Source: JAXLWB01 sp046328715
Lineage (GTDB): Bacteria; Chloroflexota; Anaerolineae; Caldilineales; Caldilineaceae
Assembly (NCBI GenBank): GCA_046328715.1
Contig: JAXLWB010000061.1
Span: 1-60,398, forward strand
Reading direction: 5' to 3'
DNA: 60,398 nucleotides
Part shown: positions 33,851 through 42,569 of the stretch, piece after piece
Numbering within the stretch: the first letter of the stretch is position 1
Layout: each line of letters starts with the position of its first letter
Made by a program: the position numbers and the translations under genes
Notes under the pieces: model-generated
Databases searched by the model: none
The model's input: only the letters and a program-made list of their open reading frames with translations
Told to the model about the DNA's origin: nothing

Positions 33851-34576
33851 ATGCCAAATTCTCGCTTGAACGCCTTTCTCGCTGGTTGCCAAGGAGCCGC
33901 CCCGATCCTGCTCGGCGTGATTCCTTTTGGGTTGATTTATGGAGTTGTTGTCAACAATGCAGGTATTTCAGGGTTGCTAGGACAAGCAATGTCCACGATC
34001 ATCTTTGCAGGATCGGCCCAGTTGATCACGGCCCAGCTTTTCGGTGAAGCAACCCCCGCCCTGATTATCATCGCCACGGGACTTGTCGTCAATCTGCGTC
34101 ACCTCTTGTACAGCGCATCGATTGCTCCACTCTTGGAAGAACTCAGCCTCGGCTGGAAATGTCTTCTAGCATATCTGCTCACCGACGAAGCGTATGCGGT
34201 GGTTGTCACCCATTTCGAAGCCAAACCTGAGTCTGATTCAAACTATCGCAAATGGTATTTTCTGGGGACAGGGTTGGCGTTGTGGAGTTGCTGGCATCTT
34301 TGCACAGCGCTTGGTATCTTTGTCGGTGGACAAATTCCCGAAAGTTGGGGGCTTGATTTTTCCGTGCCGCTCACCTTTATCGCGCTGGTTGTCCCCGCCA
34401 TTCGCGACCGCGCTGGTGCAGCCGCCATGTTGACAGCTGGCGCATCTGCCATTTTGCTGAGTTGGCTGCCATTACGCTTAAGCTTGCTCGCTTCGATCCT
34501 GGTCGGAATCGCAGTTGGATATATCGTGGATGCCTTTTCCTTAAAGACGAAGCGATCATTTCGTAGAGATGTATAG
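33851..34576 (+). CDS. azlC: AzlC-family branched-chain amino-acid exporter, large subunit
   Basis: 241 residues, about seven to eight helices. AFLAGCQGAAPILLGVIPFGLIYGVVVNNAGISGLLGQAMSTIIFAGSAQLITAQL and NLRHLLYSASIAP are the family hallmarks. With AzlD it forms a complex exporting leucine/valine-type amino acids or their analogues (the BrnFE and AzlCD systems are the known examples). The azlD gene follows after 9 bp. The start codon is 6 bp from that of the divergent lysE gene and no SD is visible, so the mRNA may have a very short leader, with TAATAT at 33829-33834 a possible -10. Confidence 0.92.
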   Translation: MPNSRLNAFLAGCQGAAPILLGVIPFGLIYGVVVNNAGISGLLGQAMSTIIFAGSAQLITAQLFGEATPALIIIATGLVVNLRHLLYSASIAPLLEELSLGWKCLLAYLLTDEAYAVVVTHFEAKPESDSNYRKWYFLGTGLALWSCWHLCTALGIFVGGQIPESWGLDFSVPLTFIALVVPAIRDRAGAAAMLTAGASAILLSWLPLRLSLLASILVGIAVGYIVDAFSLKTKRSFRRDV

Positions 34577-34585
34577 AGAAAAGTC

Positions 34586-34921
34586 ATGAACATCACAAAT
34601 TGGCAATTGTGGTTAGTGGTATTCTGTATAGGTCTGTTTACCTTTGCCTCTCGGCTTTCGTTTATCGTCTTTGCCGATCGGCTTGGATTGTCGCCAGCAT
34701 TACGTCGGGCGCTACGATTTGTCCCGATTGCAGCTTTGACTGCAATCATTGCGCCAGAATTGTTGATGCATCAAGGGCAACTTGTGATCGGCCCAGGCAA
34801 TTTGCGTTTGATTGCGGGTATCATTGCCACTGTAGTTGCCTGGCGTACACGCAATGTACTTTGGACGATTGTGATTGGCATGGGTGCCTTGTGGCTACTC
34901 CAATTATTTGTCGCACATTAA
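34586..34921 (+). CDS. azlD: AzlD-family branched-chain amino-acid exporter, small subunit
   Basis: 111 residues, four hydrophobic helices. TFASRLSFIVFADRLGLSPALRRALRFVPIAALTAIIAPELL is the AzlD signature, and RLIAGIIATVVAWRTRNVLWTIVIGMGALWLLQ completes the family. It is the obligate partner of AzlC, 9 bp downstream of it. A weak AGAAAAG precedes ATG 34586. Confidence 0.92.
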   Translation: MNITNWQLWLVVFCIGLFTFASRLSFIVFADRLGLSPALRRALRFVPIAALTAIIAPELLMHQGQLVIGPGNLRLIAGIIATVVAWRTRNVLWTIVIGMGALWLLQLFVAH

Positions 34922-35379
34922 AAAATCTCACTCTTTGCAGCCACAGGGAACTACTCATGCCGAAAAAACGTAGATCCTAAGAGCGCAGATGACCCGGAAC
35001 AGCACAATTACACATCGATTGACAGCGAAAGCGTGATAGCTACCTGAAGCGATACTGGTAATCTCAAATGTAGCAGAGTGTCATCTGATGCAGACAAATA
35101 GTTCAGTTTTGACTGAATGGCAGTATAATAGGAGTAATTTACAAAGTTGTTCAAAAACACATAGAAAAGACTTACGAAACTCCCTTGACCGAGGTTGAGC
35201 CGTATGATACACTCGACATATAGCGAAATGTACTGATTGCTTGTCTTTTTTATGAATGCTTTTGGTTTGCGAGGGTGATTTTCGACCATCAACAGATTTG
35301 ACCAAACAAGTACGTAGGTCCGTAACGACTGTTGAAATCCAGCCATTGAAAGCATTCACAGCTTATTATAGGATTTGGC
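34922..35379. other. Intergenic region upstream of ftsH
   Basis: These 458 bp contain TATAAT at 35124-35129 preceded by a small TTCAGT-TTTG-ACTGAA hairpin (35102-35117), and an inverted pair TGAATGCTTT (about 35251) / AAAGCATTCA (about 35349). No gene-like ORF is present. The region is more A+T-rich than its surroundings. The ftsH promoter should be here, but I cannot fix it. Confidence 0.4.
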
Positions 35380-37326
35380 ATGAACTCAAAGCGCATCCGA
35401 AATGGGATTATCTATTTCTTACTGATTGCAGCCATTGGTGTTTTTCTTTACACGACCTTATCGCGTCAAACAAGTACAACCTCCGATGTATTGCCACTTG
35501 ACCAAGTTGCCAGCGCTGTACGTGCCGGCAAAATTCAAGAGTTGCGCATCGATGGCGACAACGTCACTGTCGTCTACGGTGATGGCTCACGCAAGGATTC
35601 CCGTAAAGAAGAAAATAGCTCCCTGGTAACCACGCTCCTCAACTTGGGCGTTACTCAACAGGATTTGGAGAAAGTTAACATCCAAGTGGAGACACCACAA
35701 TGGTGGGAGAGCTGGGGCAACGTTGCCTTGACACTGCTTCCACTGGTCTTGTTGGGTGTCTTCTTCTTTATCATCCTACGCCAAGCCCAGGGGGCAGGCA
35801 ACCAGGCTTTTGGCTTTGGCAAGAGTCGAGCTCGCATGTTTACTGGGGATCGACCGACAATCACCTTCAACGACGTGGCTGGTAGCGAAGAAGCCAAGCA
35901 GGAACTCCAAGAGGTGGTTGAATTTCTCAAGGAACCCGAGAAGTTCCAGTCGCTCGGCGCACGCATTCCGAAGGGTGTGTTGCTCGTTGGTCCTCCCGGC
36001 ACAGGCAAGACCTTGATGGCCAAGGCGGTTTCTGGCGAGGCAGGCGTTCCCTTCTTCAGCATTTCTGGCTCAGAATTTGTGGAAATGTTTGTGGGTGTCG
36101 GTGCCAGCCGTGTACGTGACCTCTTTGAACAGGCTAAGAAACATGCTCCCTGCATCATTTTTGTCGACGAAATTGACGCAGTGGGTCGTCATCGTGGTGC
36201 TGGTTTGGGCGGTGCCCACGACGAGCGCGAGCAGACACTGAACCAGATCCTGGTTGAGATGGATGGCTTCGATACCGAAACCAATATCATCATTATTGCA
36301 GCTACCAACCGACCTGATATCCTCGACCCGGCGCTGTTGCGTCCCGGTCGTTTTGACCGCCGTGTCACCATGGATGCGCCCGATGTCAAGGGTCGCCGAG
36401 CGATCTTGGATGTCCACGTACGGGGCAAACCGCTCTCCGCAGATGTGGATCTGGACATTATCGCCAAACAGACACCTGGTTTCGCCGGTGCCGATATTGA
36501 GAACTTGGTCAATGAAGCGGCCATTTTGGCAGCACGCCGCAATCGACGCTCGATTGGTACTTCCGAATTGCAAGAAGCGATTGAGCGTGTCATCGCCGGT
36601 CCCGAACGACGCAGCCGTCTGATCTCGGTCAAAGAGAAAGAGATCGTAGCTTATCATGAGGCGGGTCATGCGGTGGCTATGCACTTCCTGCCCAACCACG
36701 ATCCAGTCCACAAAGTGACGATCGTGCCGCGTGGCATGGCAGGCGGCTACACCATGAGTTTGCCAGACGAGGAAACCTCCTTGGTTACGAAAGACAAGTT
36801 CCGTGATCAGTTGGCAGCGCTCTTGGGTGGACGTGTGGCTGAAGAGATCAAGTTTGTCGATGTGACAACGGGGGCTAGCAACGACCTGGAACGAGTAACC
36901 CAGATGGCACGGGGCATGGTGACTCGCTGGGGTATGAGCACGAAGCTCGGGCCGATCCGCTATGGCGAGAGCGAGGAGATGATGTTCCTTAATCGCCAGT
37001 TTAGCGAACGACGCAACTACAGTGACAAGACAGCGCAGGAAATTGATGCCGAAGTACGGTCGCTGGTCGAAGAAGCACATGATCGCTGCCATCATGTACT
37101 AGAGGTGAATTGGGACAAGATGGAAGCGTTGGTCAGCAGCCTGCTTGAAGTAGAGACGATCAACGCTGCTGAGTTCCAGGCGATTATGCGTGGTGAAGAT
37201 CCGTTTGCCAACACTCGTTCGCAGCCACCGAAGAAGCCAACCCGCGAAGTACGCAACGAACGGGATGACAAGAAGCGTCACGAAGGCGGCATTGATTTGG
37301 GCGGTACTGTGCCAGCACCCGCTTAA
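35380..37326 (+). CDS. ftsH: ATP-dependent zinc metalloprotease FtsH
   Basis: 648 residues. Two membrane helices frame a short outside domain (first near 10-28, IIYFLLIAAIGVFLYTTL; second near 110-132, VALTLLPLVLLGVFFFIIL). The AAA+ module has Walker A GPPGTGKT at 204-211, Walker B CIIFVDEIDA, the second region of homology ATNRPDILDPALLRPGRFDR and the pore-loop region FVEMFVG. The M41 protease has the zinc-binding HEAGH at 426-430. It degrades misfolded membrane proteins and short-lived regulators at the cytoplasmic face. ATG 35380 has AGGA at a spacing of about 9. A canonical terminator follows, so the gene appears monocistronic. Confidence 0.98.
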   Translation: MNSKRIRNGIIYFLLIAAIGVFLYTTLSRQTSTTSDVLPLDQVASAVRAGKIQELRIDGDNVTVVYGDGSRKDSRKEENSSLVTTLLNLGVTQQDLEKVNIQVETPQWWESWGNVALTLLPLVLLGVFFFIILRQAQGAGNQAFGFGKSRARMFTGDRPTITFNDVAGSEEAKQELQEVVEFLKEPEKFQSLGARIPKGVLLVGPPGTGKTLMAKAVSGEAGVPFFSISGSEFVEMFVGVGASRVRDLFEQAKKHAPCIIFVDEIDAVGRHRGAGLGGAHDEREQTLNQILVEMDGFDTETNIIIIAATNRPDILDPALLRPGRFDRRVTMDAPDVKGRRAILDVHVRGKPLSADVDLDIIAKQTPGFAGADIENLVNEAAILAARRNRRSIGTSELQEAIERVIAGPERRSRLISVKEKEIVAYHEAGHAVAMHFLPNHDPVHKVTIVPRGMAGGYTMSLPDEETSLVTKDKFRDQLAALLGGRVAEEIKFVDVTTGASNDLERVTQMARGMVTRWGMSTKLGPIRYGESEEMMFLNRQFSERRNYSDKTAQEIDAEVRSLVEEAHDRCHHVLEVNWDKMEALVSSLLEVETINAAEFQAIMRGEDPFANTRSQPPKKPTREVRNERDDKKRHEGGIDLGGTVPAPA

Positions 37327-37368
37327 GGTGAGCCCAGCATTGTAGGTACGCAGTAAATTTGATAGATT

Positions 37369-37410
37369 GGGAGATTAGGAGAAGGTTGACCTGATCTCCC
37401 CTTTTTGTTT
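37369..37410 (+). terminator. Intrinsic terminator of ftsH built from the GAGATTAGG word
   Basis: GGGAGATTAGG (37369-37379) pairs with CCTGATCTCCC (37390-37400) over 11 bp with one G-U pair and a 10-nt loop, followed by CTTTTTGTTT. It is the clearest case here of the GAGATTRG word acting as a terminator stem. Confidence 0.85.
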
Positions 37411-37427
37411 TATTGGCGTATTATAGG

Positions 37428-37453
37428 CCCCTTACTGACGTGCGGGGTTCTGA
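37428..37453. repeat. Dispersed TTACTGACGTGCGGGG repeat, unit 2
   Basis: CCCCTTACTGACGTGCGGGG plus TTCTGA is nearly identical to unit 1 (12981-13006) and to the arms at 58042-58108. Its translation mimics a peptide PLTDVRGSD ahead of the next gene. Confidence 0.75.
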
Positions 37454-37472
37454 TTTTGTTCTCACAAGAAAT

Positions 37473-38294
37473 ATGTACTTCGATCCACACCCTTCGCTCA
37501 ATGGTCATAATGGACCGTCCAAAACAACACTCACTCCACCACGACCGCATCGGCGTTCCAGTGTCTTTCTGAACGAGTTAGCGGTTTCCAGTTGGCGCTC
37601 CTTTCTTCACCATCTAACCGTGGCGCAATTTGTTGGCCTCCCGCTGCTGAGGCTGATCACGATGCTCTGGGTAATTGTCATGGTGCTGGGCTTTCTTGAT
37701 GCATTCCCTGGCGGCAGATGGATCAGTCCAGTCTTGTTGTTAGCATTGATTGCATTTTATGCACATTTCTATCTGCAACGCCGGGCTGATTTTATCCGGT
37801 TTCAAGTCTCGAAAAGTGATACACCCTGTCCAGCGGTGTTACCTATTGAGGACAAGATCGCCATCTATGTTACTGGGGAATGTGCAGTGGAGGGTAAACA
37901 TCGCCGTTTTACCTGTCTGCCTGGCTTTTATCGCACCTTTGCCACACGCGAACATGCCTTGCTCTGTCAGGTGAAAAAGCGCCGAATTTTTGGCATCGCG
38001 TCTTGGAACAGCGCGGAGGTTGGGCTGTGGTATGTCTTCTTCTATCCATCCACCATTCGTAACATTCGAACGGGTCAGTTGTCCTATGGGCGCACGTCGC
38101 TGCCCACGATAGCCGTAGACTATCTGGTCACGCGCACCTTCACCAAGACTGGCGAACCGGATCGGACTGAACTTCAGACCGTTTTCATTTCTACACCCGA
38201 AGCAATAGACGTGCAAGAGATCCTCGCCGATCTGTTGGTTGATGCACCCCTAGAGAATCACCCGCTAAAATCGCATCCTGTCACCAATGGCTAA
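37473..38294 (+). CDS. Membrane protein of unknown function
   Basis: 273 residues. Two adjacent hydrophobic segments (LPLLRLITMLWVIVMVLGFLDAF and WISPVLLLALIAFYAHFYL) form a membrane hairpin, and a soluble beta-rich cytoplasmic domain follows (IAIYVTGECAVEGKHRRFTCLPGFYRTFATREHALLCQV; YLVTRTFTKTGEPDRTELQTVFIST). The layout resembles PH-like or band-7-like membrane-tethered domains but I cannot assign a family. I choose the ATG at 37473; an in-frame TTG at 37413 would add residues encoded by the dispersed repeat. The 3' end overlaps the start of the GH1 gene by 8 bp, so the two are co-translated. Confidence 0.7.
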   Translation: MYFDPHPSLNGHNGPSKTTLTPPRPHRRSSVFLNELAVSSWRSFLHHLTVAQFVGLPLLRLITMLWVIVMVLGFLDAFPGGRWISPVLLLALIAFYAHFYLQRRADFIRFQVSKSDTPCPAVLPIEDKIAIYVTGECAVEGKHRRFTCLPGFYRTFATREHALLCQVKKRRIFGIASWNSAEVGLWYVFFYPSTIRNIRTGQLSYGRTSLPTIAVDYLVTRTFTKTGEPDRTELQTVFISTPEAIDVQEILADLLVDAPLENHPLKSHPVTNG

Positions 38295-39618
38295 GACGCG
38301 GCTTATCTTTCCCGAGCACTTTCTGTGGGGAACGGCATCTTCTGCCCATCAAGTTGAGGGCAACAACACTAACAATCAATGGTGGCACTTTGAGCAGCAA
38401 CCAGGGGCGATCTGGCACGGAGATCGCAGTGGCTTGGCCTGCGATTGGTGGCGCAACGCCGAACACGACTTCGATTTGATGCAGACGATGGGTCTTAATG
38501 CACACCGACTGAGCATCGAATGGAGCCGAGTCGAACCACAGCCGGGCCGTTTTGACCACGCTGCGATTGACCGCTACCGAGCGCTGATCGGTGGGTTACG
38601 CCAGCGAGGAATCCAGCCGTGGGTTAATTTCTGGCACTTCACCAATCCGCTCTGGTTTGAAGCCAAAGGTGGTTGGGAGGCGAGCGAAAGCGTTGCTACC
38701 TTTCAACGTTATGTCTACACCTTGACCCTGGCCCTGGCCGATCTCTGTGACCACTGGCTCACCTTGAATGAACCGCTCGTCTATCTGTCGCAGGTCTACT
38801 ATCGAGGCATTTGGCCTCCCCTCAGGCGGCCTCGTAGGCAGGCATTGACAGTCTTTCGCCATCTTCTGCTGGCTCACGCCGCAGCCTATCACACGATCCA
38901 CGCCGTGCAGCCCCAGGCCAAAGTAGGCAATGCGCAGCCCTTTCGTGCTTTCCAACCCGCTCGCACCGACCGCACTCCTGATAAGTTTGCCGCCTGGCTC
39001 AAGCGCTATTTGTTCGAGAATCTTTGGCTATCAGCGACAACCGATGGACGCATCCGACCGCCAATCGGCATCGGCGAGTATCATCATCCCTTGCATGGCA
39101 GCGCCGACTTTATCGGCATCAACTATTACTCGCAGGATCGAGTGCGCTTCACACCGAATCCCTTCAAACTTTTCGGCGAGGAGGAATATCCAGCCGGGGT
39201 TGAACTATCCGAACCGACACGCGATGGTCGGGCTTATAGTGCGCTGCTTCCTGAAGGGTTGTATGAGACGATCAAGCGGGTGAGCAAGTTAGGCATCCCC
39301 ATCTACATCACCGAAAATGGCCTGCCCGATGCGGACGACGATCAACGCCCGCGCTGGCTCCTAGCCCATTTGCAGGCGGTTCATCGTGCTATCCGCGAAG
39401 GCTACGATGTGCGTGGCTACTTTCACTGGTGCTTCAGCGACAATTTTGAATGGCACGAGGGCTGGAAGTTGCGCTTTGGACTGGTGGAGATGGATCCAAC
39501 GACGCAAGAGCGTACAATCCGGCCTAGTGGCAGGCTATATGCTGAGATCGCTAGAAAAAATGCAATCGAATCAGCAATGTCCAAGCCTTCAAATATGCCG
39601 ATCCAGCCACCCTACTAG
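38287..39618 (+). CDS. Glycoside hydrolase family 1 (beta-glucosidase-like)
   Basis: 443 residues of the GH1 (beta/alpha)8 barrel, close to the usual length. FPEHFLWGTASSAHQVEGNN opens the fold. The acid/base glutamate is E162 in TLNEP and the nucleophile is E343 in YITENGL. The aglycone-side HWCFSDNFEWHEGWKLRFGLVEMD block is present. It retains beta-configuration and probably hydrolyses beta-glucosides, beta-galactosides or related disaccharides in the cytoplasm, since no signal peptide is seen. It begins inside the 3' end of the membrane-protein gene and its own 3' end overlaps the convergent lipase gene by 30 bp, so the two 3' ends are antisense to each other. Confidence 0.95.
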   Translation: MAKTRLIFPEHFLWGTASSAHQVEGNNTNNQWWHFEQQPGAIWHGDRSGLACDWWRNAEHDFDLMQTMGLNAHRLSIEWSRVEPQPGRFDHAAIDRYRALIGGLRQRGIQPWVNFWHFTNPLWFEAKGGWEASESVATFQRYVYTLTLALADLCDHWLTLNEPLVYLSQVYYRGIWPPLRRPRRQALTVFRHLLLAHAAAYHTIHAVQPQAKVGNAQPFRAFQPARTDRTPDKFAAWLKRYLFENLWLSATTDGRIRPPIGIGEYHHPLHGSADFIGINYYSQDRVRFTPNPFKLFGEEEYPAGVELSEPTRDGRAYSALLPEGLYETIKRVSKLGIPIYITENGLPDADDDQRPRWLLAHLQAVHRAIREGYDVRGYFHWCFSDNFEWHEGWKLRFGLVEMDPTTQERTIRPSGRLYAEIARKNAIESAMSKPSNMPIQPPY

Positions 39619-40416
39619 ATCCGCAAATACCTGCGCCCGATGCAAATCATTGTGGCTTTCATGTGCACCATCAGGGTATTCGATAAAGGTTTTGTCCTTG
39701 ACAGTCAGCGCTGCAGCCAGTCGACGAGTTCCTGCAATTGGCACCAAATGGTCGCCCGTGCCGTGATAGAGCAGAATCGGAAGTTGGATCTTGCCAGCGT
39801 TGGCATGGGTGCGTTCGATGGCAGCACGGCTTTCGACATCGAGTTTGGGTGTGCCTAAGCCATGCACCAGCTTGTCGGTGGCGTAGCGCGCCACCTCTTG
39901 TTGATCGCGTGAGATGGTGTTGACATCCAACCCTGTACTCACATTCATGTCTGGCTTGATCTTCAAGAGCACCTTGCTGGCAATGGCGAGAAGTGGAGAG
40001 AGTTTGGCCGCCGCCAAAAATGGCGCAGATGCAATCACGCCCTTCAATCCTTCTGGTTGCTGCTCGACATAGTGCAGCACAATCAACCCTCCCATGCTGT
40101 GCCCCATCAGGAAGATCGGCGCAGCGGGCTCATTGGTTTTAACCCATTTCAGCAAGGCCGCAACATCCTGGTCAAACTCCTGCCACTGATTGACATGACC
40201 TCGTTTGCCAGGCGATCGACCATGCCCGCGCAGATCGATTGCGTAGATCGAATAGCCCTGTGGCACCAGCGCATCGACCAGATAATTGTAGCGTCCTCCA
40301 TGTTCACCAAAACCATGAACCAGGGCGATGACTGCCTTCTGAGCGTCGGCCTTCCAACTCTGACTATAAAGCACCGTGCCATCGGCGCTGGCAACGGTCG
40401 ATTCAGAATGTTTCAT
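39589..40416 (-). CDS. Monoacylglycerol lipase-like alpha/beta hydrolase
   Basis: 275 residues of the alpha/beta-hydrolase fold. LVHGFGEHGGRYNYLVDALVPQGYSIYAIDLRGHGRSPGKRGHV is typical of the lysophospholipase/monoacylglycerol lipase group. The nucleophile is S107 in GHSMGG, the acid lies in YHGTGDHLVPI and the His in DGAHESHNDL. It probably cleaves monoacylglycerols, lysophospholipids or other small esters in the cytoplasm. ATG 40416 follows AAAGCAGGTG. It is transcribed toward, and overlaps by 30 bp, the GH1 gene. A GACAGT-word inverted repeat lies upstream, in the gap to the trp leader. Confidence 0.92.
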   Translation of the reverse strand: MKHSESTVASADGTVLYSQSWKADAQKAVIALVHGFGEHGGRYNYLVDALVPQGYSIYAIDLRGHGRSPGKRGHVNQWQEFDQDVAALLKWVKTNEPAAPIFLMGHSMGGLIVLHYVEQQPEGLKGVIASAPFLAAAKLSPLLAIASKVLLKIKPDMNVSTGLDVNTISRDQQEVARYATDKLVHGLGTPKLDVESRAAIERTHANAGKIQLPILLYHGTGDHLVPIAGTRRLAAALTVKDKTFIEYPDGAHESHNDLHRAQVFADLVGWLDRHI

Positions 40417-40431
40417 TTTGCACCTGCTTTT

Positions 40432-40504
40432 GTAAGTCAGTGAGACAGTAAGACAGTAAATCAGTAGAACAGTAGGTCAGTTACTGTCTTACTGTCCGAC
40501 TGAT
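40432..40504. repeat. GACAGTRR tandem-word inverted repeat
   Basis: The left arm has CAGTGAGACAGTAA, GACAGTAAATCAGTA and GAACAGTAGGTCAG. The right arm has TTACTGTCTTACTGTCCGACTGAT. The same word set reappears at 54882-54965, 14 kb away. Confidence 0.85.
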
Positions 40505-40571
40505 AAGAAAAATCGTATATTGCTTATTTGACAGAAAAAATCGCTTCATGCACAATATACCAAAGTTTACA

Positions 40572-40889
40572 AAAACTGTGAACCGGAAGAGTAGTTGTCG
40601 AAGCGAGTCTCAGAGAGCCGACCACTTGGGTGTGAGGAAGGCGACAGCGCAGATGATGAATGGGCCGGCGAGTTGGCAATTGAACATGGTTAACCCAGTA
40701 ACGGTTGACCCTTAGTAAATTTGCTCGGATGCGCCACCGTTAGCGGGCGACGGGAATCGACGTAGAAAAATGTCCGTTCCTGATAAAGTGAGGCAAGCAC
40801 TATGTTTGCCTAATTCGGGTGGCACCACGGGGAAATCAACTCCTCGTCCCGACGTGTGATGAACGCGTCGTGGACGAGGAGTTTTTTTA
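40572..40889 (+). ncRNA. T-box riboswitch, tryptophan-specific, controlling the trp operon
   Basis: A transcription-attenuating leader that senses uncharged tRNA. Stem I lies around 40590-40680, with the CAGAGAGCC distal motif (40611-40619), a GGGTG-containing apical region, and GATGAATGGGCC (40653-40664) holding a UGG specifier. The T-box core CGGGTGGCACCACGG (40816-40830) presents the TGGC bulge that pairs with the tRNA acceptor end. The terminator stem AACTCCTCGTCC (40838-40849) / GGACGAGGAGTT (40872-40883) is followed by TTTTTTT. A Trp codon in the specifier matches the downstream trpE, trpS and trpGDC genes. When tRNA-Trp is uncharged the antiterminator forms and the operon is read. Confidence 0.93.
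40838..40889 (+). terminator. T-box attenuator terminator
   Basis: A 12-bp perfect stem with a 22-nt loop and a run of seven T. It competes with the antiterminator formed by the T-box core immediately upstream. Confidence 0.92.
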
Positions 40890-40899
40890 TTGGCGAAAA

Positions 40900-40971
40900 T
40901 TGGAGATTAGAGACTGGAGATTGGAGATTGGGCGTACGACCGGTCTTCAATCTCTAATCTCCGATCTCTCC
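40900..40971. repeat. GAGATTRG tandem-word inverted repeat between the T-box and trpE
   Basis: Left arm (40900-40932): TTGGAGATTAGAGAC, TGGAGATT, GGAGATTGGG. Right arm (40945-40971): TTCAATCTCTAATCTCC, GATCTCTCCC. It ends 9 bp before the trpE Shine-Dalgarno, so the operon mRNA leader would carry a second hairpin after the T-box terminator. Confidence 0.85.
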
Positions 40972-40991
40972 CTTAAGAAAGGAGTGAAGTC

Positions 40992-42494
40992 ATGTCGATT
41001 CAATACAAACCAACCCTAGAAGGAATCCGTTCGTTGGCATCACAGGGCAACATGATTGCGGTTCATGCTGATCTGCCAGCCGATTTGGAGACACCAGTAT
41101 CTGTCTATCTCAAACTGCGCAACGGTGGACAGAGCTTCTTGCTCGAATCGGTGGAGAAGGGTGAGCAGATGGGGCGCTACAGCTTTATCGGGGTCCACCC
41201 GCCGATGACGGTGACGGCGCACGGCGACCAGGTGATCGTGGGTGGAGCAGGCGGGGCAATTCTCGACCGCACCCAGGGCGATCCGTTGGATGTCGTCAAG
41301 TCTTTGATGACTGGGCGGACAGCGGTCCACCAGCCAGGATTGCCGCGCTTCACCGGTGGCGTTGTCGGCTACTTTGGCTACGACCTGGTGCGTTTTATGG
41401 AGCGTCTGCCAGCCACGGCCCAACGGGTAGTCGAAGTGCCCGACATGCTGATGATGTTTGCCGATAACATTGTCGCCTTTGACCATTTGCGCCACAAACT
41501 GATCATCATGGCGCAGATGCGTATCGAGCAGAACTTGATCGCCGCCTACGCTGACGCAGTGGCCCGTATCGACAAGATCATCGCCGATTTGCGCAAGCCG
41601 CTGATTCCGCCGCAACCCAAGGAATGCATCAGCCAGGAGCCGTGGCGCAGCAATTTCACGACAGAGGAATTCACCCAAAATGTGCTTAAAGCCAAGGAGT
41701 ACATCGCTGCCGGTGACATCTTCCAAGTCGTGCTCAGCCAGCGCCTGACGCGCAAAACCGAGGCCGATCCCTTTACGATCTATCGGGCATTGCGCATGTT
41801 GAATCCGTCCCCCTACATGTTCTTCCTTGACTTCAAGGGTGTGGCGGGGGTCGACGGTGAGCCAGTGACGATTGTCGGGTCCAGCCCGGAGATGCATGTG
41901 CGGCTGATGGATGGCTTTGCCCAGCTCCATCCGATTGCTGGCACACGCTGGCGCGGCAAAAGCGCCGAAGAAGATAAACAACTGGCCGAAGATTTGATCA
42001 ACGATCCCAAGGAGCGTGCCGAACATGTGATGTTGGTCGATCTCGGGCGCAACGACTTGGGACGGGTCTGCGAATATGGCACGGTCCATGTGCCCGAGAT
42101 GATGGTAGTCGAGAAGTACAGCCATGTCATGCACATTGTCAGCGACGTGCGTGGCCAAGTTCGTCCCGAGCACGATGCCTTTAGCCTGTTACGGGCGACC
42201 TTTCCAGCAGGCACGCTCAGCGGTGCGCCCAAGGTACGAGCGATGGAGATCATCGAGGAGTTGGAAGGGGTGCGCCGAGGGACTTACGGTGGCGCTGTCG
42301 GCTACATCGGCTACGATGGCAACAGCGACACCTGTATCACCATCCGCACGATCACGATGAAAGGGCAAACTTGTTACTTGCAAGCAGGCGGCGGCATCGT
42401 CGCTGACAGTGACCCGATCTACGAGTTCAACGAGTCGATGAACAAGGCTAAGGCGTTGTCGGTGGCGGTGCAAGAAGCGGAGAAGGGGCTGTAG
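40992..42494 (+). CDS. trpE: Anthranilate synthase component I
   Basis: 500 residues, the usual TrpE length. It converts chorismate to anthranilate using ammonia supplied by TrpG. The LLES motif (50-53) near the N-terminus is the tryptophan feedback site. The chorismate-binding half shows AGDIFQVVLSQRL, VGSSPEMHVRL, HPIAGTRWRGKSAEEDKQLAEDLINDPKERAEHVMLVDLGRNDLGRV, FPAGTLSGAPKVRAMEIIEELE and GGAVGYIGYDGN. ATG 40992 is preceded by AAAGGAG at a spacing of 7. It is the first gene after the Trp T-box, so enzyme level (T-box) and activity (LLES) should both respond to tryptophan. Confidence 0.97.
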   Translation: MSIQYKPTLEGIRSLASQGNMIAVHADLPADLETPVSVYLKLRNGGQSFLLESVEKGEQMGRYSFIGVHPPMTVTAHGDQVIVGGAGGAILDRTQGDPLDVVKSLMTGRTAVHQPGLPRFTGGVVGYFGYDLVRFMERLPATAQRVVEVPDMLMMFADNIVAFDHLRHKLIIMAQMRIEQNLIAAYADAVARIDKIIADLRKPLIPPQPKECISQEPWRSNFTTEEFTQNVLKAKEYIAAGDIFQVVLSQRLTRKTEADPFTIYRALRMLNPSPYMFFLDFKGVAGVDGEPVTIVGSSPEMHVRLMDGFAQLHPIAGTRWRGKSAEEDKQLAEDLINDPKERAEHVMLVDLGRNDLGRVCEYGTVHVPEMMVVEKYSHVMHIVSDVRGQVRPEHDAFSLLRATFPAGTLSGAPKVRAMEIIEELEGVRRGTYGGAVGYIGYDGNSDTCITIRTITMKGQTCYLQAGGGIVADSDPIYEFNESMNKAKALSVAVQEAEKGL

Positions 42495-42499
42495 GGAAT

Positions 42500-42549
42500 G
42501 GCGATTAGAGATTAGAGATTATCAGCTCAATCTCCAATCTCTAATCGCC
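42500..42549. repeat. GAGATTA tandem-word inverted repeat between trpE and the tautomerase gene
   Basis: Arms 42500-42520 and 42529-42549 pair over 20 of 21 bp around an 8-nt loop. Each arm holds GCGATTA, GAGATTA and GAGATT. It lies inside the operon and has no T-tract. Confidence 0.88.
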
Positions 42550-42569
42550 AATCTCACAAAGGAGCAACG

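Noticed and set aside
35008..35359. Two overlapping minus-strand frames (92 and 115 codons) upstream of ftsH
   Set aside because: Their compositions are unlike the neighbouring genes, they have no SD or domain, and they would occupy the ftsH promoter region.
36070..37095. A 341-codon open frame antisense to ftsH
   Set aside because: It lies wholly opposite a certain FtsH gene, encodes no recognisable domain and has no ribosome-binding site.
41040..42173. A 377-codon open frame antisense to trpE
   Set aside because: trpE on the other strand is unmistakable; the antisense peptide is H/Q/R-rich, as expected for shadow frames in this composition.
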